Source of the DNA: Kitasatospora kifunensis
GTDB lineage: Bacteria > Actinomycetota > Actinomycetes > Streptomycetales > Streptomycetaceae
Assembly (NCBI RefSeq): GCF_014203855.1
Contig: NZ_JACHJV010000004.1
Coordinates: 1 to 64,000 of the forward strand
Direction of reading: 5' to 3'
Length of the DNA: 64,000 nt
The position numbers were made by a program, and so were the translations under genes. The notes under the pieces are model-generated. The model had not been told where the DNA came from. It was given only the letters and a program-made list of their open reading frames with translations, and ran no database searches. Of this stretch, positions 51,007-59,445 are shown in pieces (the first letter of the stretch is position 1; every line of letters starts with the position of its first letter).

Positions 51007-52074
51007 ATGGCGGACGGCAAGGGCAGTGGACCACTCCTCGGATGCGGCTGCGCCGTCTTCGCCGCCCCGTTGGCGCTGGTATTTGTAATGGCCACGCTGT
51101 TCAGCGGAGGTGGCCAGAGCACCGCACAGCTCGCGAACAGTGAGGTTCCCGGCCCCTACCTGGCATGGGTTCTGAAAGCTGGCCAGATGTGCTCGAACGA
51201 CAATCCGAGCATCGTCACGGCTCCGTTGATCGCAGCCCAGATCGAGGCGGAGTCCGGCTGGGACCCCAACGCCAAGTCCTCCCAGGGCGCCGAAGGCCTG
51301 TCCCAGTTCACCCCCGCCACCTGGACCACGGTGATTCCCGGATCGGCCCCGCCGGAGCCCTACGGCCAGGACGAGGACGGCAACACCACGCCATCCCCCT
51401 ACGATCCGCCCGACGCGATCATGGCGCAGGCCCGCTACGACTGCTACCTCTCACGCCTGGTCAACGACGAACTCAAGTCCGGTGCCGTGCAGGGCGACCC
51501 CCTGGATCTCACCTTGGCCAGCTACAACGCCGGCCCCGACGCCGTGAAGCGCGCCGGTGGGGTGCCGAAGATCGTGGAGACCCAGGGGTACGTGCAACGG
51601 ATCCGCCAGCTCCTGGCCAAGTACACGGCCTCCATGCCCACCACCACTCAGGGCGGCGGCACCTTCGGCGCCCAGGTCATCAAGGCGGCCGAACAGTGGC
51701 TCGGGACTCCGTACTCGTGGGGCGGCGGCGGCATCGACGGCCCCGGCTTCGGGACCGCCCAAGGCGCGTTCACCAAGGGCTTCGACTGCAGCTCGCTCGT
51801 CCAGTACTCCGTCTACCAGGCCTCGGGCGACAAGCTCATCATCCCCCGGGTCTCCGAGGACCAGGTCAACGCCGGCCAGGAGGTCTCCCGCAACGACATG
51901 CAGCCCGGCGACGTCATCGGCTTCGCCACCAAGGGCAGTGGCGACTACTCACATATCGCCATTTACATAGGAAATGGGCAGATTGTGCACGCCCCGCACA
52001 CGGGAGATGTCGTAAAAATCAGCAATTTGAGCGACTTTCAGGACAAGGACTGGGAGATTCGCCGGTTCGGGTAA
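51007..52074 (+). CDS. transglycosylase-NlpC/P60 wall hydrolase
   Basis: The 355-residue protein has one N-terminal TM anchor (about 10-35), a lytic transglycosylase-type domain with the catalytic Glu in AAQIEAESGWDP (about residue 82) and LASYNAGPDAV, and a C-terminal NlpC/P60 domain with Cys in FDCSSLVQYS (about 260) and His in YSHIAIYIG (about 318). It should cut both glycan strands and peptide stems, opening the wall for the transfer channel, like VirB1/TcpG-type proteins. GGGGGG lies about 7 bases before the ATG. The last 120 bases are markedly AT-richer than the rest of the gene. Confidence 0.85.
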   Translation: MADGKGSGPLLGCGCAVFAAPLALVFVMATLFSGGGQSTAQLANSEVPGPYLAWVLKAGQMCSNDNPSIVTAPLIAAQIEAESGWDPNAKSSQGAEGLSQFTPATWTTVIPGSAPPEPYGQDEDGNTTPSPYDPPDAIMAQARYDCYLSRLVNDELKSGAVQGDPLDLTLASYNAGPDAVKRAGGVPKIVETQGYVQRIRQLLAKYTASMPTTTQGGGTFGAQVIKAAEQWLGTPYSWGGGGIDGPGFGTAQGAFTKGFDCSSLVQYSVYQASGDKLIIPRVSEDQVNAGQEVSRNDMQPGDVIGFATKGSGDYSHIAIYIGNGQIVHAPHTGDVVKISNLSDFQDKDWEIRRFG

Positions 52075-52139
52075 CCTCCCGCCCCCACCGCGGCCGCCGC
52101 GCCGATGAGCCCACACCGACGACCGACAGGAAGCCCTAC

Positions 52140-52763
52140 ATGGTGAAACGGATCCGGGCCGCCGCAGCCACCGCGGTGCTCGCCGCCCTCCTCGCCGGCT
52201 GCTCCAGCAGCACGGCCCCTCCCGCGCCCCGCCCGGAGCCGAGCGGTTCTACGAGCGCCAACGGCGCTACCCCCCACTACCCCCAAGCGGCGCCCAGCCA
52301 GCTGGCCGGCAAGGTCGGGACTCCGCCCGTGCAACTGCCCGACGCCGCACAGGTCAACAGCCAGGATCCCGCCGCCGTGAGCCGTGCTGCCGTCACCGTC
52401 ATCTGGACCATGGACACCGACATCGACGTCTCCCAGCACAACGCGGAGGTCCGGGCAACTCCCTTCTACAGCGCCCGGCACGCCGCCGAGGTCGCCAATG
52501 CCGCGCCCCAGGCGGCGCCGGGCGCCGACTGGGCACAGTGGAGCCAGCACCGGGCCTACACCACGGTGGCCCTCCGCCCCGCGAACGAGGACGGCCGTCC
52601 CTCGGACACCCCTACCGAGGCCACCTACCGCTGGTCGTTGACGCTCAACCCGATCGGCCGGGACGGCTGGCACGGCACCCCGCAGACCATGGCGGTGCTC
52701 ACCGTGCTGACCCGCGATGACCCGAGCCAGCCCTGGCGGCTGGACAGCCTCACCCTCCAGTAA
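52140..52763 (+). CDS. transfer-region lipoprotein
   Basis: The 207-residue protein has a lipoprotein signal: a basic start (MVKRIR), a hydrophobic stretch and a lipobox LLAGC with Cys21. A Ser/Pro linker follows, then a soluble domain of about 140 residues with VTVIWTMDTDIDVS and TYRWSLTLNPIG. It should be anchored on the outside of the membrane next to the wall hydrolase coded just upstream. No family was recognised beyond lipoprotein. Confidence 0.7.
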   Translation: MVKRIRAAAATAVLAALLAGCSSSTAPPAPRPEPSGSTSANGATPHYPQAAPSQLAGKVGTPPVQLPDAAQVNSQDPAAVSRAAVTVIWTMDTDIDVSQHNAEVRATPFYSARHAAEVANAAPQAAPGADWAQWSQHRAYTTVALRPANEDGRPSDTPTEATYRWSLTLNPIGRDGWHGTPQTMAVLTVLTRDDPSQPWRLDSLTLQ

Positions 52764-52784
52764 CCCGCACGAGGAGCCCAACCC

Positions 52785-53609
52785 GTGTCTGAACTGCAAG
52801 TTCCTGGCTGGCCGCTGCTTGAGATCGTCCTCACCGACGAGGGCGGCGCCACCGTCGACGGCAACCCCGTAACCGCAGCTGCAGGCCAGGACCCGCGCAC
52901 AGCCGCGCTCGCCAAGGCGGCCGAGAAGGCCCAGCGCGTCGGCCGGCCGGTGCGGGTCCACCTCACCGACCTGGAGGGGCTCAAGCACGTGTTGGCGGTC
53001 GCTCCCAACGGGGACGAGACGGTCCTGGAGCCGCCCAAGGGCGACCGCCGCAAGAAGAGCAAGAAGAACAAGAAGGCCGAGCAGACGCCGCCGAGAGCGG
53101 CAGCGCCCGGTCGACGGGCCCGCGACGAGGTCAAGCTCGATGACCTGCTGGCTGTGCAGCCAGGGGGACCGGCGCCCGAAGCCGAGCTGCCGGTGCCCGA
53201 CCCAGTCGCACCGCCCGTCGGCGACCCGTTCGCCGCGGCTCTCGAAGCGAACGACTGGTCAGCGGCTGTCGGGCACCTCGCCAAACTCAGGGACGCAGGC
53301 GCTCCGGCGGACCGCATCAGCGAGCTGGAGGCGCAGATGTCCGTGGTCCGTCGCGACAACGTCGCGGCGACGGTGCAGTACACGGCGCTCGCGCTGGCCC
53401 GCCTTGGAAGTCACGGACCCGAGCATCCGGACACACAGCGCGCCGCCGACCATGCGCAGCAGGCATGGCTGCGGATCACCGGCACCGGCCAGGCGGAGCG
53501 CGCGGTGCAGGCAGGGAAGGCCCTCCTGGCCCTGCGCGAGCTGGTACCCGGTGAGAGCGGAAACATTGCTCAGATCCGCTCCCGCCTCGCCCGCTTCTAC
53601 CTCGGCTGA
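52785..53609 (+). CDS. unknown protein with basic linker
   Basis: The 274-residue protein has a beta-rich N-terminal domain (1-80), a strongly basic linker with RRKKSKKNKK near 87-98, an acidic Pro-rich stretch and a helical TPR-like C terminus. The basic patch could contact DNA or the membrane. GTG 52785 has GAGGAG 8 bases upstream. It is the last gene of the plus-strand transfer unit and is followed by the 38-bp palindrome. Confidence 0.6.
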   Translation: MSELQVPGWPLLEIVLTDEGGATVDGNPVTAAAGQDPRTAALAKAAEKAQRVGRPVRVHLTDLEGLKHVLAVAPNGDETVLEPPKGDRRKKSKKNKKAEQTPPRAAAPGRRARDEVKLDDLLAVQPGGPAPEAELPVPDPVAPPVGDPFAAALEANDWSAAVGHLAKLRDAGAPADRISELEAQMSVVRRDNVAATVQYTALALARLGSHGPEHPDTQRAADHAQQAWLRITGTGQAERAVQAGKALLALRELVPGESGNIAQIRSRLARFYLG

Positions 53610-53635
53610 CCACCTGTCAGGCCAGGCATAGCAGG

Positions 53636-53673
53636 CTGCGGCTGCCAAAACGGCCGTTTTGGCAGCCGCAGCG
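53636..53673. repeat. 38-bp perfect palindrome, left copy
   Basis: The exact palindrome is centred on CGGCCG, with core GCTGCCAAAACGG and its complement. The same core recurs at 63344-63387. Next to it lies AATAACGCTAAG, matched in inverted orientation at the other copy. It may be a terminator or the end of a mobile or exchanged segment. Confidence 0.7.
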
Positions 53674-53741
53674 CAAAATAACGCTAAGTAAGAATCCGGT
53701 ACCGCTCGCTAGAATCCCAGTCCGATACGAGGAGAGCCATC

Positions 53742-54152
53742 TTGAGCGACGACGTGACCGCACCGACCCCCGCCGACGTGCTCAGGGCACAGCACGAAGC
53801 CGAGATCCAGCACGAACCAGTGCCGGACTACGCCGACACCTCGCTCGCGTTCGCCTACCTGTGGATCCGCCACGCGGACGGCCAGGATCCCGCGTTCGGC
53901 ACGCGCGTGCTGCGGGACATGGCAGGCGAGCTGGAGGCCTACGCCGCAGCACGCGGTGCGCGGCTGGTCGGCCGACCCGGATTCGACTTTCCTTCTCCGC
54001 TCAACCTGCCCAAGAACGTGCAGTCCGGGGTCCGTCGGGCGATGTATGCCCAGGAACGACGGCCGTGGCGATGGCCACGCATGGTGCTGGTGCGCATCTG
54101 GCAGGACACCGCCCCCCTGCCCGAGATGAGTGGACTGAAGGACCGGCGATGA
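53742..54152 (+). CDS. small unknown protein
   Basis: The 136-residue protein has an acidic helical N-terminal half and a basic, Trp/Arg-rich C-terminal part (RRPWRWPRMVLVRIW). TTG 53742 is the start, with GAGGAGAG 5 bases upstream. It overlaps the next gene by 4 bases. No family was recognised. Confidence 0.6.
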   Translation: MSDDVTAPTPADVLRAQHEAEIQHEPVPDYADTSLAFAYLWIRHADGQDPAFGTRVLRDMAGELEAYAAARGARLVGRPGFDFPSPLNLPKNVQSGVRRAMYAQERRPWRWPRMVLVRIWQDTAPLPEMSGLKDRR

Positions 54153-54541
54153 CCGAACCGACCCGGATCGAGATGGAGTCGGAGGCCCTGCTGGAGGCCG
54201 AGCGCGTCCGCACCTGGGCAGACCCACAGATCGCCGAGCGGCACGCCTACGCGGTCATGGCTGACCAGCCCGCGTACTACCGGGTCCCGACCGTCCCTGT
54301 GCTTCGGTGCTACCTGCTGGCTGCCGGGTTGAGCGGCGCTCCCGCTGATGCGCTCACCGCGTGGATCAAGAAGCCGAACGATGAGACCGCGCTTCGAGTA
54401 CTGCGGGACAACGCAGCTCTCGTCCCGGCCGGTTGGGCGTCCCGCCTGGCCAAGTACCACGCCGACTACGCCGGGCTGGCCAGCGAAACACCGGCGGTGA
54501 TCCGGCAGAGCATGCTCGTCGGCTTGGCCTCCCGCAGCTGA
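54149..54541 (+). CDS. small helical unknown protein
   Basis: The 130-residue, mostly helical protein is translationally coupled to the gene before it (ATGA). It has no membrane segment or motif. The pair lies between the left palindrome and the convergent biosynthetic operon and may belong to the plasmid backbone. Confidence 0.55.
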   Translation: MTEPTRIEMESEALLEAERVRTWADPQIAERHAYAVMADQPAYYRVPTVPVLRCYLLAAGLSGAPADALTAWIKKPNDETALRVLRDNAALVPAGWASRLAKYHADYAGLASETPAVIRQSMLVGLASRS

Positions 54542-54665
54542 CCGCGGCCAGGCCGGACGCCTCTCCGGGGCGGATGGCCGCCTGGACGCCCTCGGTCGCA
54601 AGTCGGTCTGGACGAACGTCGCACGGAGGGCAGCCAAGCGCCGGTCGGTCAGGCGTGAGGCCAGG

Positions 54666-55406
54666 TCACGGACGGATACCGTGGTGAAGCATGGAGCGCA
54701 CCCCATCGTCGCTCGCCTCGTAGGCGATGCCGCGCAGCACCACGACCGGGACACCGCGACCGCGCTGGCCGAGGATCAGGCCGGCCGCAGCGGCGACCAT
54801 GTCGGTGAAGGTCTCCTCCTGCTCCTTGGTCCTGCCACCGGGTTCGGTGTGCTCGGTGACGCGCAGCGGGGCGATGCCGGCGGCGCCGATGGAGATGACG
54901 GTGGCGCCGCGCCGGTCAGCGCGGCCGTCGGAGTCGGCGATCACCACCGCGACGATGGTGCCGGTGGCGGCGGTGATCGCGTCGCGCAGGTGGCGGGCGG
55001 AGGCGTCGGGGTCGGTGGGTAGCAGCCAGGCGCCGTCGGGGCCGTCACGGTCGATGCCGGCGGAGGTGAGCTGGTAGCCGAGGCGGTGGCGGGCGATGAT
55101 CGGGCCGCTCGGGGTGGCGAGGAAGTGCGTCTGGGACTCGGCGAGGATCAGCTCGGTGATCTCGGCGGGCTTGCCGGTGGCGGCCGACAGCGCCAGGGCA
55201 TCGGGGCCGGGGGTGACGGTGGCGAGGTCGACCCGGCGCTTCTCCGCGATCGAGACGACCTTCGAGGCGACCACCAGGATGTCGCCGTGCTGCAGCTCGA
55301 TGTGCTGCTCGCGCAGGGCGGCGGTGATGAGACCGGCGAGGTCGTCGCCTTCGGTGACGGTGGGGAAGGGCTCCAGGGCGAAGCCGCTGAGCGAGCTGGT
55401 GGTCAT
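54666..55406 (-). CDS. CofE-like (F420-0:glutamate ligase family) protein
   Basis: The 246-residue protein has the CofE signatures: SKVVSIAEKR near 49-58, SAGIDRDG near 113-120 followed by LLPTDPDASARHLR, and DSDGRADRRGATVISIGAAG near 157-176. CofE enzymes use GTP to join L-glutamate to F420-0 by an amide bond. Here it is the last of six overlapping genes with no other F420 gene, and GRADRRG replaces the usual GRPWR-type motif, so it probably adds Glu or another amino acid to a different acceptor. Its ATG overlaps the glycosyltransferase stop by 4 bases. Confidence 0.75.
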   Translation of the reverse strand: MTTSSLSGFALEPFPTVTEGDDLAGLITAALREQHIELQHGDILVVASKVVSIAEKRRVDLATVTPGPDALALSAATGKPAEITELILAESQTHFLATPSGPIIARHRLGYQLTSAGIDRDGPDGAWLLPTDPDASARHLRDAITAATGTIVAVVIADSDGRADRRGATVISIGAAGIAPLRVTEHTEPGGRTKEQEETFTDMVAAAAGLILGQRGRGVPVVVLRGIAYEASDDGVRSMLHHGIRP

Positions 55407-56458
55407 CGAGAGCTCCAGGAGACGGTGGCCAGGTGGTCGGCCAGGTCGGCATGGGCGGCGGTGAGCTGCCGGGCACGGTCCGCGTGGCCGGAGGGCGCGG
55501 CGGTGGTCAGCCAGTCCCGGACGCGGTCGAGGTAGTGCGGCCACAGGTAGGCGGCCGCGGTGCGGGGCGACTGACCGCCGATCACCATCTGCCAGGACGC
55601 GGCCACGTGGTGTGGCCACGGGTGGGAATCGTAGCGCGCGCCCGACGGCGCGAGGGCGTCGAGCGCCGTCAGCATCCCCTGGAGGTGGTGCTCCGTCAGC
55701 GGCCGGTCGGCCAGTCGGTAGTACGCGGCCGCGGGCGCCGGCCGGGGCGGGCGGCGGGGTGTGAGCGCGAGGAGGACGGGGACGGCCTGGGCGAAGATGG
55801 CGGGCAGGTGGGGGAACGAGGGCGCGTGCGCCTTGGGGGCACCCAGGCGCACCGAGGTGATGGTGTGGCCGGCGGCCGCGGCGGTCAGCAGGAGGAAGAC
55901 GTCGATGCCGTAGCCGTCCAGGGAGCCGGCGAGCTCGCGGTCCGCGTTGTCGGCGGCAACCAGGGCATCGGCTGCCGCCGCGGCGCAGAGCGCGATGTCG
56001 CCCGCCAGGGGCTGGGGGACGTCCAGGCCGGTGGTGGCGGCGATCAGCGGGCGGGCGAGGTGGGTGGTGAGGTTGCCCTCGTCCCAGAACCGCGGGTAGT
56101 CGGCGAGGGCCATCCCGGCCCCGGCCCGCACCGCGTCGAGCAGCGCCTGGTAGACGGCCGGTTCGGGGTGAAGGGTGTCGGTGTCGGCCAGCAGCACCGG
56201 CCCACCTGGCTGCAGCCGACGGAGCGCGGCGAGGACTTGGGCGCCCTTGCCCCGGGGCAGGCCGGTCAGCTGGAGCGTGCGGGCCCGGGTGGGCGTCGCG
56301 GCGAAGGCGGTCGCGGTGGCCGGGCTGTCGGAGGCGTCGGCGTGGACGATGAGCGCGCGGTCGTCGCCGAGCGCGGCGTCAACCGCGCGGGTGACGGCGG
56401 CGATCGTGGCGGGTTCGTTGCGGCTGGGCAGCACGGCGCAGGCCGGGGCGCGGGTCAT
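55403..56458 (-). CDS. GT-A fold glycosyltransferase-like protein
   Basis: The 351-residue protein starts with a GT2-like nucleotide-binding strand (CAVLPSRNEPATIAAV), has PRGKGAQVL and a DxD-type ADTDT near 92-96 for the metal-sugar nucleotide, and a later GDIAL. The C-terminal 130 residues are helical with many His and Pro. It should transfer a sugar or a related activated group; donor and acceptor are unknown. It overlaps both neighbours by 4 bases within the biosynthetic operon. Confidence 0.7.
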   Translation of the reverse strand: MTRAPACAVLPSRNEPATIAAVTRAVDAALGDDRALIVHADASDSPATATAFAATPTRARTLQLTGLPRGKGAQVLAALRRLQPGGPVLLADTDTLHPEPAVYQALLDAVRAGAGMALADYPRFWDEGNLTTHLARPLIAATTGLDVPQPLAGDIALCAAAAADALVAADNADRELAGSLDGYGIDVFLLLTAAAAGHTITSVRLGAPKAHAPSFPHLPAIFAQAVPVLLALTPRRPPRPAPAAAYYRLADRPLTEHHLQGMLTALDALAPSGARYDSHPWPHHVAASWQMVIGGQSPRTAAAYLWPHYLDRVRDWLTTAAPSGHADRARQLTAAHADLADHLATVSWSSR

Positions 56459-57333
56459 CCGGTGTACTCCCTGGCGATCAGGTCGGCGGCGGCCTGCGCG
56501 CTGGGGGCGTGCAGGTACAGGTACGGGGTGCGCTCCAGGCGGCCCAGCAGATGGCAGCGCCAGCGCGCGCACGAAGGGGTGTCGATCGGCCAGACCGGGC
56601 CGAACGGAGCGCGGCTCACGCCGGTCAGCGGGGTGGGCAGGCCGGAGATGTAGCGGGCGAGCATCTCGTGCAGGCGCAGGCGCTCGTTCACGGTGAACGG
56701 GGTCGCGGCCGCCAGGCGCCCGGTGGCCGCAGCGGGGTGGACCCCCAGGCGCACGATCAGGGCCAGCGGTGCGGGCCGCAGCGCGAACGGGGCCAGGTCG
56801 AGCAGCGGCTTGGGCAGGTGGTGCAGCGCCGGGTCGGCGGGGCGCAGCGCGGCGGTGGGCTTGCCGGGCAGCACGCTCAGGGTCCCGTCGCCGTCCTCGG
56901 CGAGGACGACCAGGTCGTCCCCGGCGTGCGTCCAGCCGTGCCCGGCCAGCGCGAGGGTGGTGGTGGTCTTGCCGGTGCCCTTGCTGCCCAGCAGCAGCAC
57001 GGCGCGACCGTCGGGCGCGACGAGGGCGTTGGCGTGCACGCTCACCAGGTGCCGCTGCTGGCGCAGCCGCTCCAGCGCGGTGTAGGTGACGTAGGCCAGG
57101 GTGTCGGTGGGCAGCTGACGGGCCGGCAGGCGCAGGCGGATCGTGCGGGCGGTGGCGGTGATCGAGGCCGGGCCCGCGCCGATGTCGAGCCGCGCGGGCC
57201 CGGCGGCGGGGGCCAGGTGCCAGCCTCCGGGCAGCATGCGGGCCGCCCGGGCGGCGGCCGCGGTGTCCGTACCGTCGGGCAGGCGCAGGACGGCGGTGAC
57301 GTGGCCGGTGGTCACCGCCACCGCGGTGCTCAC
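56455..57333 (-). CDS. HprK-like kinase
   Basis: The 292-residue protein has a P-loop GSKGTGKTT at 116-124 and an Asp pair in AGDDLVVL at 139-140, the arrangement of HPr kinase/phosphorylase C-terminal domains. Residues 1-100 form a separate strand-rich domain. HprK-like kinases occur in lasso-peptide and other peptide clusters, where some phosphorylate the peptide, and in clusters with unknown targets. GTG 57333 overlaps the preceding stop (GTGA). Kinase activity on the small peptide or on a sugar is a hypothesis. Confidence 0.75.
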   Translation of the reverse strand: MSTAVAVTTGHVTAVLRLPDGTDTAAAARAARMLPGGWHLAPAAGPARLDIGAGPASITATARTIRLRLPARQLPTDTLAYVTYTALERLRQQRHLVSVHANALVAPDGRAVLLLGSKGTGKTTTTLALAGHGWTHAGDDLVVLAEDGDGTLSVLPGKPTAALRPADPALHHLPKPLLDLAPFALRPAPLALIVRLGVHPAAATGRLAAATPFTVNERLRLHEMLARYISGLPTPLTGVSRAPFGPVWPIDTPSCARWRCHLLGRLERTPYLYLHAPSAQAAADLIAREYTG

Positions 57334-58562
57334 GCGGCAGGGTCCTGGTCGAGGCCGGCCAGCAGCTGGTCGAGCGGCTCGATCCGCGGGAGATAGAGGG
57401 CGCCGGTGACCAGGTCCTGCATCCAGTCGGTGCGCGCCAGCACCGAGTAGACCAGGTCGACGGCCGCTGGCTGGTTGATGCCCTCCGCGGTGGTGGTCTG
57501 CAGCAGGGCCGGCCGGTGGTAGGGGGAGCCGTTGTGCCACATCAGCGCGATCCGGCACGGCCCGAGCGCCTGCCCCACCGCGCGGGCGGCCTCGTCCGCC
57601 AGCCAGCCGCCGACCTTGCCCACGTGGTAGGCCGGGTTCTTCCCGAACGTGGCCTCGTTGCCGGCGCCGTGGGCACCGCTGATCACGCCGGTGCGGGCGT
57701 TGCCCCGGCCGACCAGGCCGTCCTCCCCGTAGTCGACGGCCGAGCCGGACACGGTGAAGTACTGCGACGACAGCGGCTCGGCCCGGCTCCCGCGCGTGTT
57801 GGCCACGACGCTGACCGGCCCAGGCAGACGTGCGCCGAGCTCGTCGGTGAGCGCTGCCGTCTCGGTGGCGAGGGCGTCCGCGAAGTCGGCCGCGCTGTCC
57901 AGGCGGCCGGCCAGGGCCGGGACGCACGCCGTCACGCTGAAGACCTTCTCGCGGCGCACGACCAGGGCCTTGATGTCGCTGCCCGCCCACGGCGCGCGCC
58001 GCAGCCACGCCTCGGTGGCCAGCGCGAGCGTCTCGGCGGTGGTGCGCGGCCAGGTGCCGACCAGCAGCGCGGTGTCGTTGGAGAACGCGGTGGGCCGCTC
58101 CGGCAGGTCGGCCAGAGACCGGGGCGCGAACCAGTGGGGGAACTTGCTGCTGTCCGTGGTCTCGTGGCGCACCTCCAGCGCGATCCGGCTGTACCCGGGC
58201 AGCGCTTCCTGCAGCTGCTCGCGGGCGGCCTGTTCCAGGATCTCGCGCACCGGGATCGGCCGGCCCGCGAAGCTGGTGGAGATCCGGCCGCCGAAGACCA
58301 CCCTCAGCGGCCGGTCGTAGGTGCCGTCGGTGTCGGTGAACGCGGCCCGCCCGCCCAGGACCGCGACCTTGTCCAGGTTGTGGTGCAGCACCGCCCCGAA
58401 CTCCTGCAGGCAGTACTGGCTGTAGCGGATCGAGGCGAGCTCGGCGATGGCGTCCGCGAGGGTGTCCGGGTGGCCGAGCCCCTTGCGCTCGACCACCTCC
58501 ACGGCCGGCTCAAGCGGCAGCGGCACCCGGGGCAAGGAACCGTTCGGCGTGGGCGTAGACAT
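57330..58562 (-). CDS. archaeal-type S-adenosylmethionine synthetase
   Basis: The 410-residue protein has VERKGLGHPDTLADAIAE near 23-40 and HHNLDKVAVLGG near 60-71, the signature of the archaeal-type methionine adenosyltransferase family (PF01941), which joins ATP and methionine to give S-adenosylmethionine. Actinomycetes use an unrelated MetK for housekeeping, so this copy belongs to the cluster. No SAM-using enzyme is coded in the operon, so it may make a SAM analogue or feed an enzyme elsewhere. It overlaps the Gfo/Idh gene by 53 bases. Confidence 0.82.
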   Translation of the reverse strand: MSTPTPNGSLPRVPLPLEPAVEVVERKGLGHPDTLADAIAELASIRYSQYCLQEFGAVLHHNLDKVAVLGGRAAFTDTDGTYDRPLRVVFGGRISTSFAGRPIPVREILEQAAREQLQEALPGYSRIALEVRHETTDSSKFPHWFAPRSLADLPERPTAFSNDTALLVGTWPRTTAETLALATEAWLRRAPWAGSDIKALVVRREKVFSVTACVPALAGRLDSAADFADALATETAALTDELGARLPGPVSVVANTRGSRAEPLSSQYFTVSGSAVDYGEDGLVGRGNARTGVISGAHGAGNEATFGKNPAYHVGKVGGWLADEAARAVGQALGPCRIALMWHNGSPYHRPALLQTTTAEGINQPAAVDLVYSVLARTDWMQDLVTGALYLPRIEPLDQLLAGLDQDPAA

Positions 58563-59445
58563 CGTTGATCACCTCCAGGTGGCGCCGCAGCGCGGTGAGA
58601 GGGAACAGGCTGGGATGGGCCGGGCCGCCGCGGGCGACATCGGCGAGCGCGGCATACAGGTCGCGGCGCAGCTGCTGGTGGTCGGGCGCCGCGGCCACCT
58701 CGCCCAGGCCGGCTTCGAGGTTGCGCCCGCGCACCGCGAGGGTGCGCCCGTCCAGCTGCTGCAGCACGACGTGGTGGAGCGCGGGGCCGTCGTCGTCCAC
58801 CCGGGCGTCCACCGTGATGGTCCGCCCGCCGCTCAGGTCCAGGCGGGCGCAGATCCGGTCCTCGGTGTCGGCAAAGGCCCGGCGGTGCTCGGTGCGTGCG
58901 CTCGTTCCGGTCACCTCGCCGGGCATCAGCCGCAGCGCCAGGGACAGGCCGTGGATGGCCTGCTGGTGCAGGATGCCGCCGGCGGTGGCGTGCCGGGCGC
59001 GCCAGCCCCGGTAGTAGGACCGGTCCCGGCGGCACGTCAGGACCACCTGCGCGTGCTGGATCCGCGGCGGGTCCTGCAGCAGGCGCGGCAGGCCCGGGGC
59101 GAAGTGCGGCTGGAACCCGACGAAGATCCGCTCGTCGCCAGACAGGTCATCGAGCTCGGCCGCATCCAGCGTGACGGGCTTCTCCACCAGGACCGTCGCG
59201 CCCGCCGCGGCCGCGTCCCGGGCGGCGGCCAGCGCCACCGAGGGCGGGGCCGCGACGACGACCAGCTGCGGCTGCACGACCCTCAGCCCCGCGCGCCACC
59301 CGGCGAACAGCGGCAGACCCCGCTCCAGGGTCAGCTTCGGGTGTGGGTCGGCGACCGCGGCGACCTGCAGGCCCGGCGTGGTGCGCAGCGCCTGCAGGTG
59401 CTTGGCGCCGACCTCTCCGGCGCCCACCAGCAGCACCCTCAGCAC
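58510..59445 (-). CDS. Gfo/Idh/MocA family oxidoreductase
   Basis: The 311-residue protein has an N-terminal Rossmann motif LLVGAGEVGAKH (5-16), a second-strand VADPH and the family EKPV (about 93-96), followed by the usual alpha/beta C-terminal domain with a GGILHQQAIHGL helix near 163-174 holding the active-site His. These NAD(P)-dependent enzymes oxidise or reduce sugar-like substrates. It overlaps the TIM-barrel gene by 7 bases, so the two are made together and may act in sequence on the same compound. Confidence 0.8.
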   Translation of the reverse strand: MLRVLLVGAGEVGAKHLQALRTTPGLQVAAVADPHPKLTLERGLPLFAGWRAGLRVVQPQLVVVAAPPSVALAAARDAAAAGATVLVEKPVTLDAAELDDLSGDERIFVGFQPHFAPGLPRLLQDPPRIQHAQVVLTCRRDRSYYRGWRARHATAGGILHQQAIHGLSLALRLMPGEVTGTSARTEHRRAFADTEDRICARLDLSGGRTITVDARVDDDGPALHHVVLQQLDGRTLAVRGRNLEAGLGEVAAAPDHQQLRRDLYAALADVARGGPAHPSLFPLTALRRHLEVINDVYAHAERFLAPGAAAA

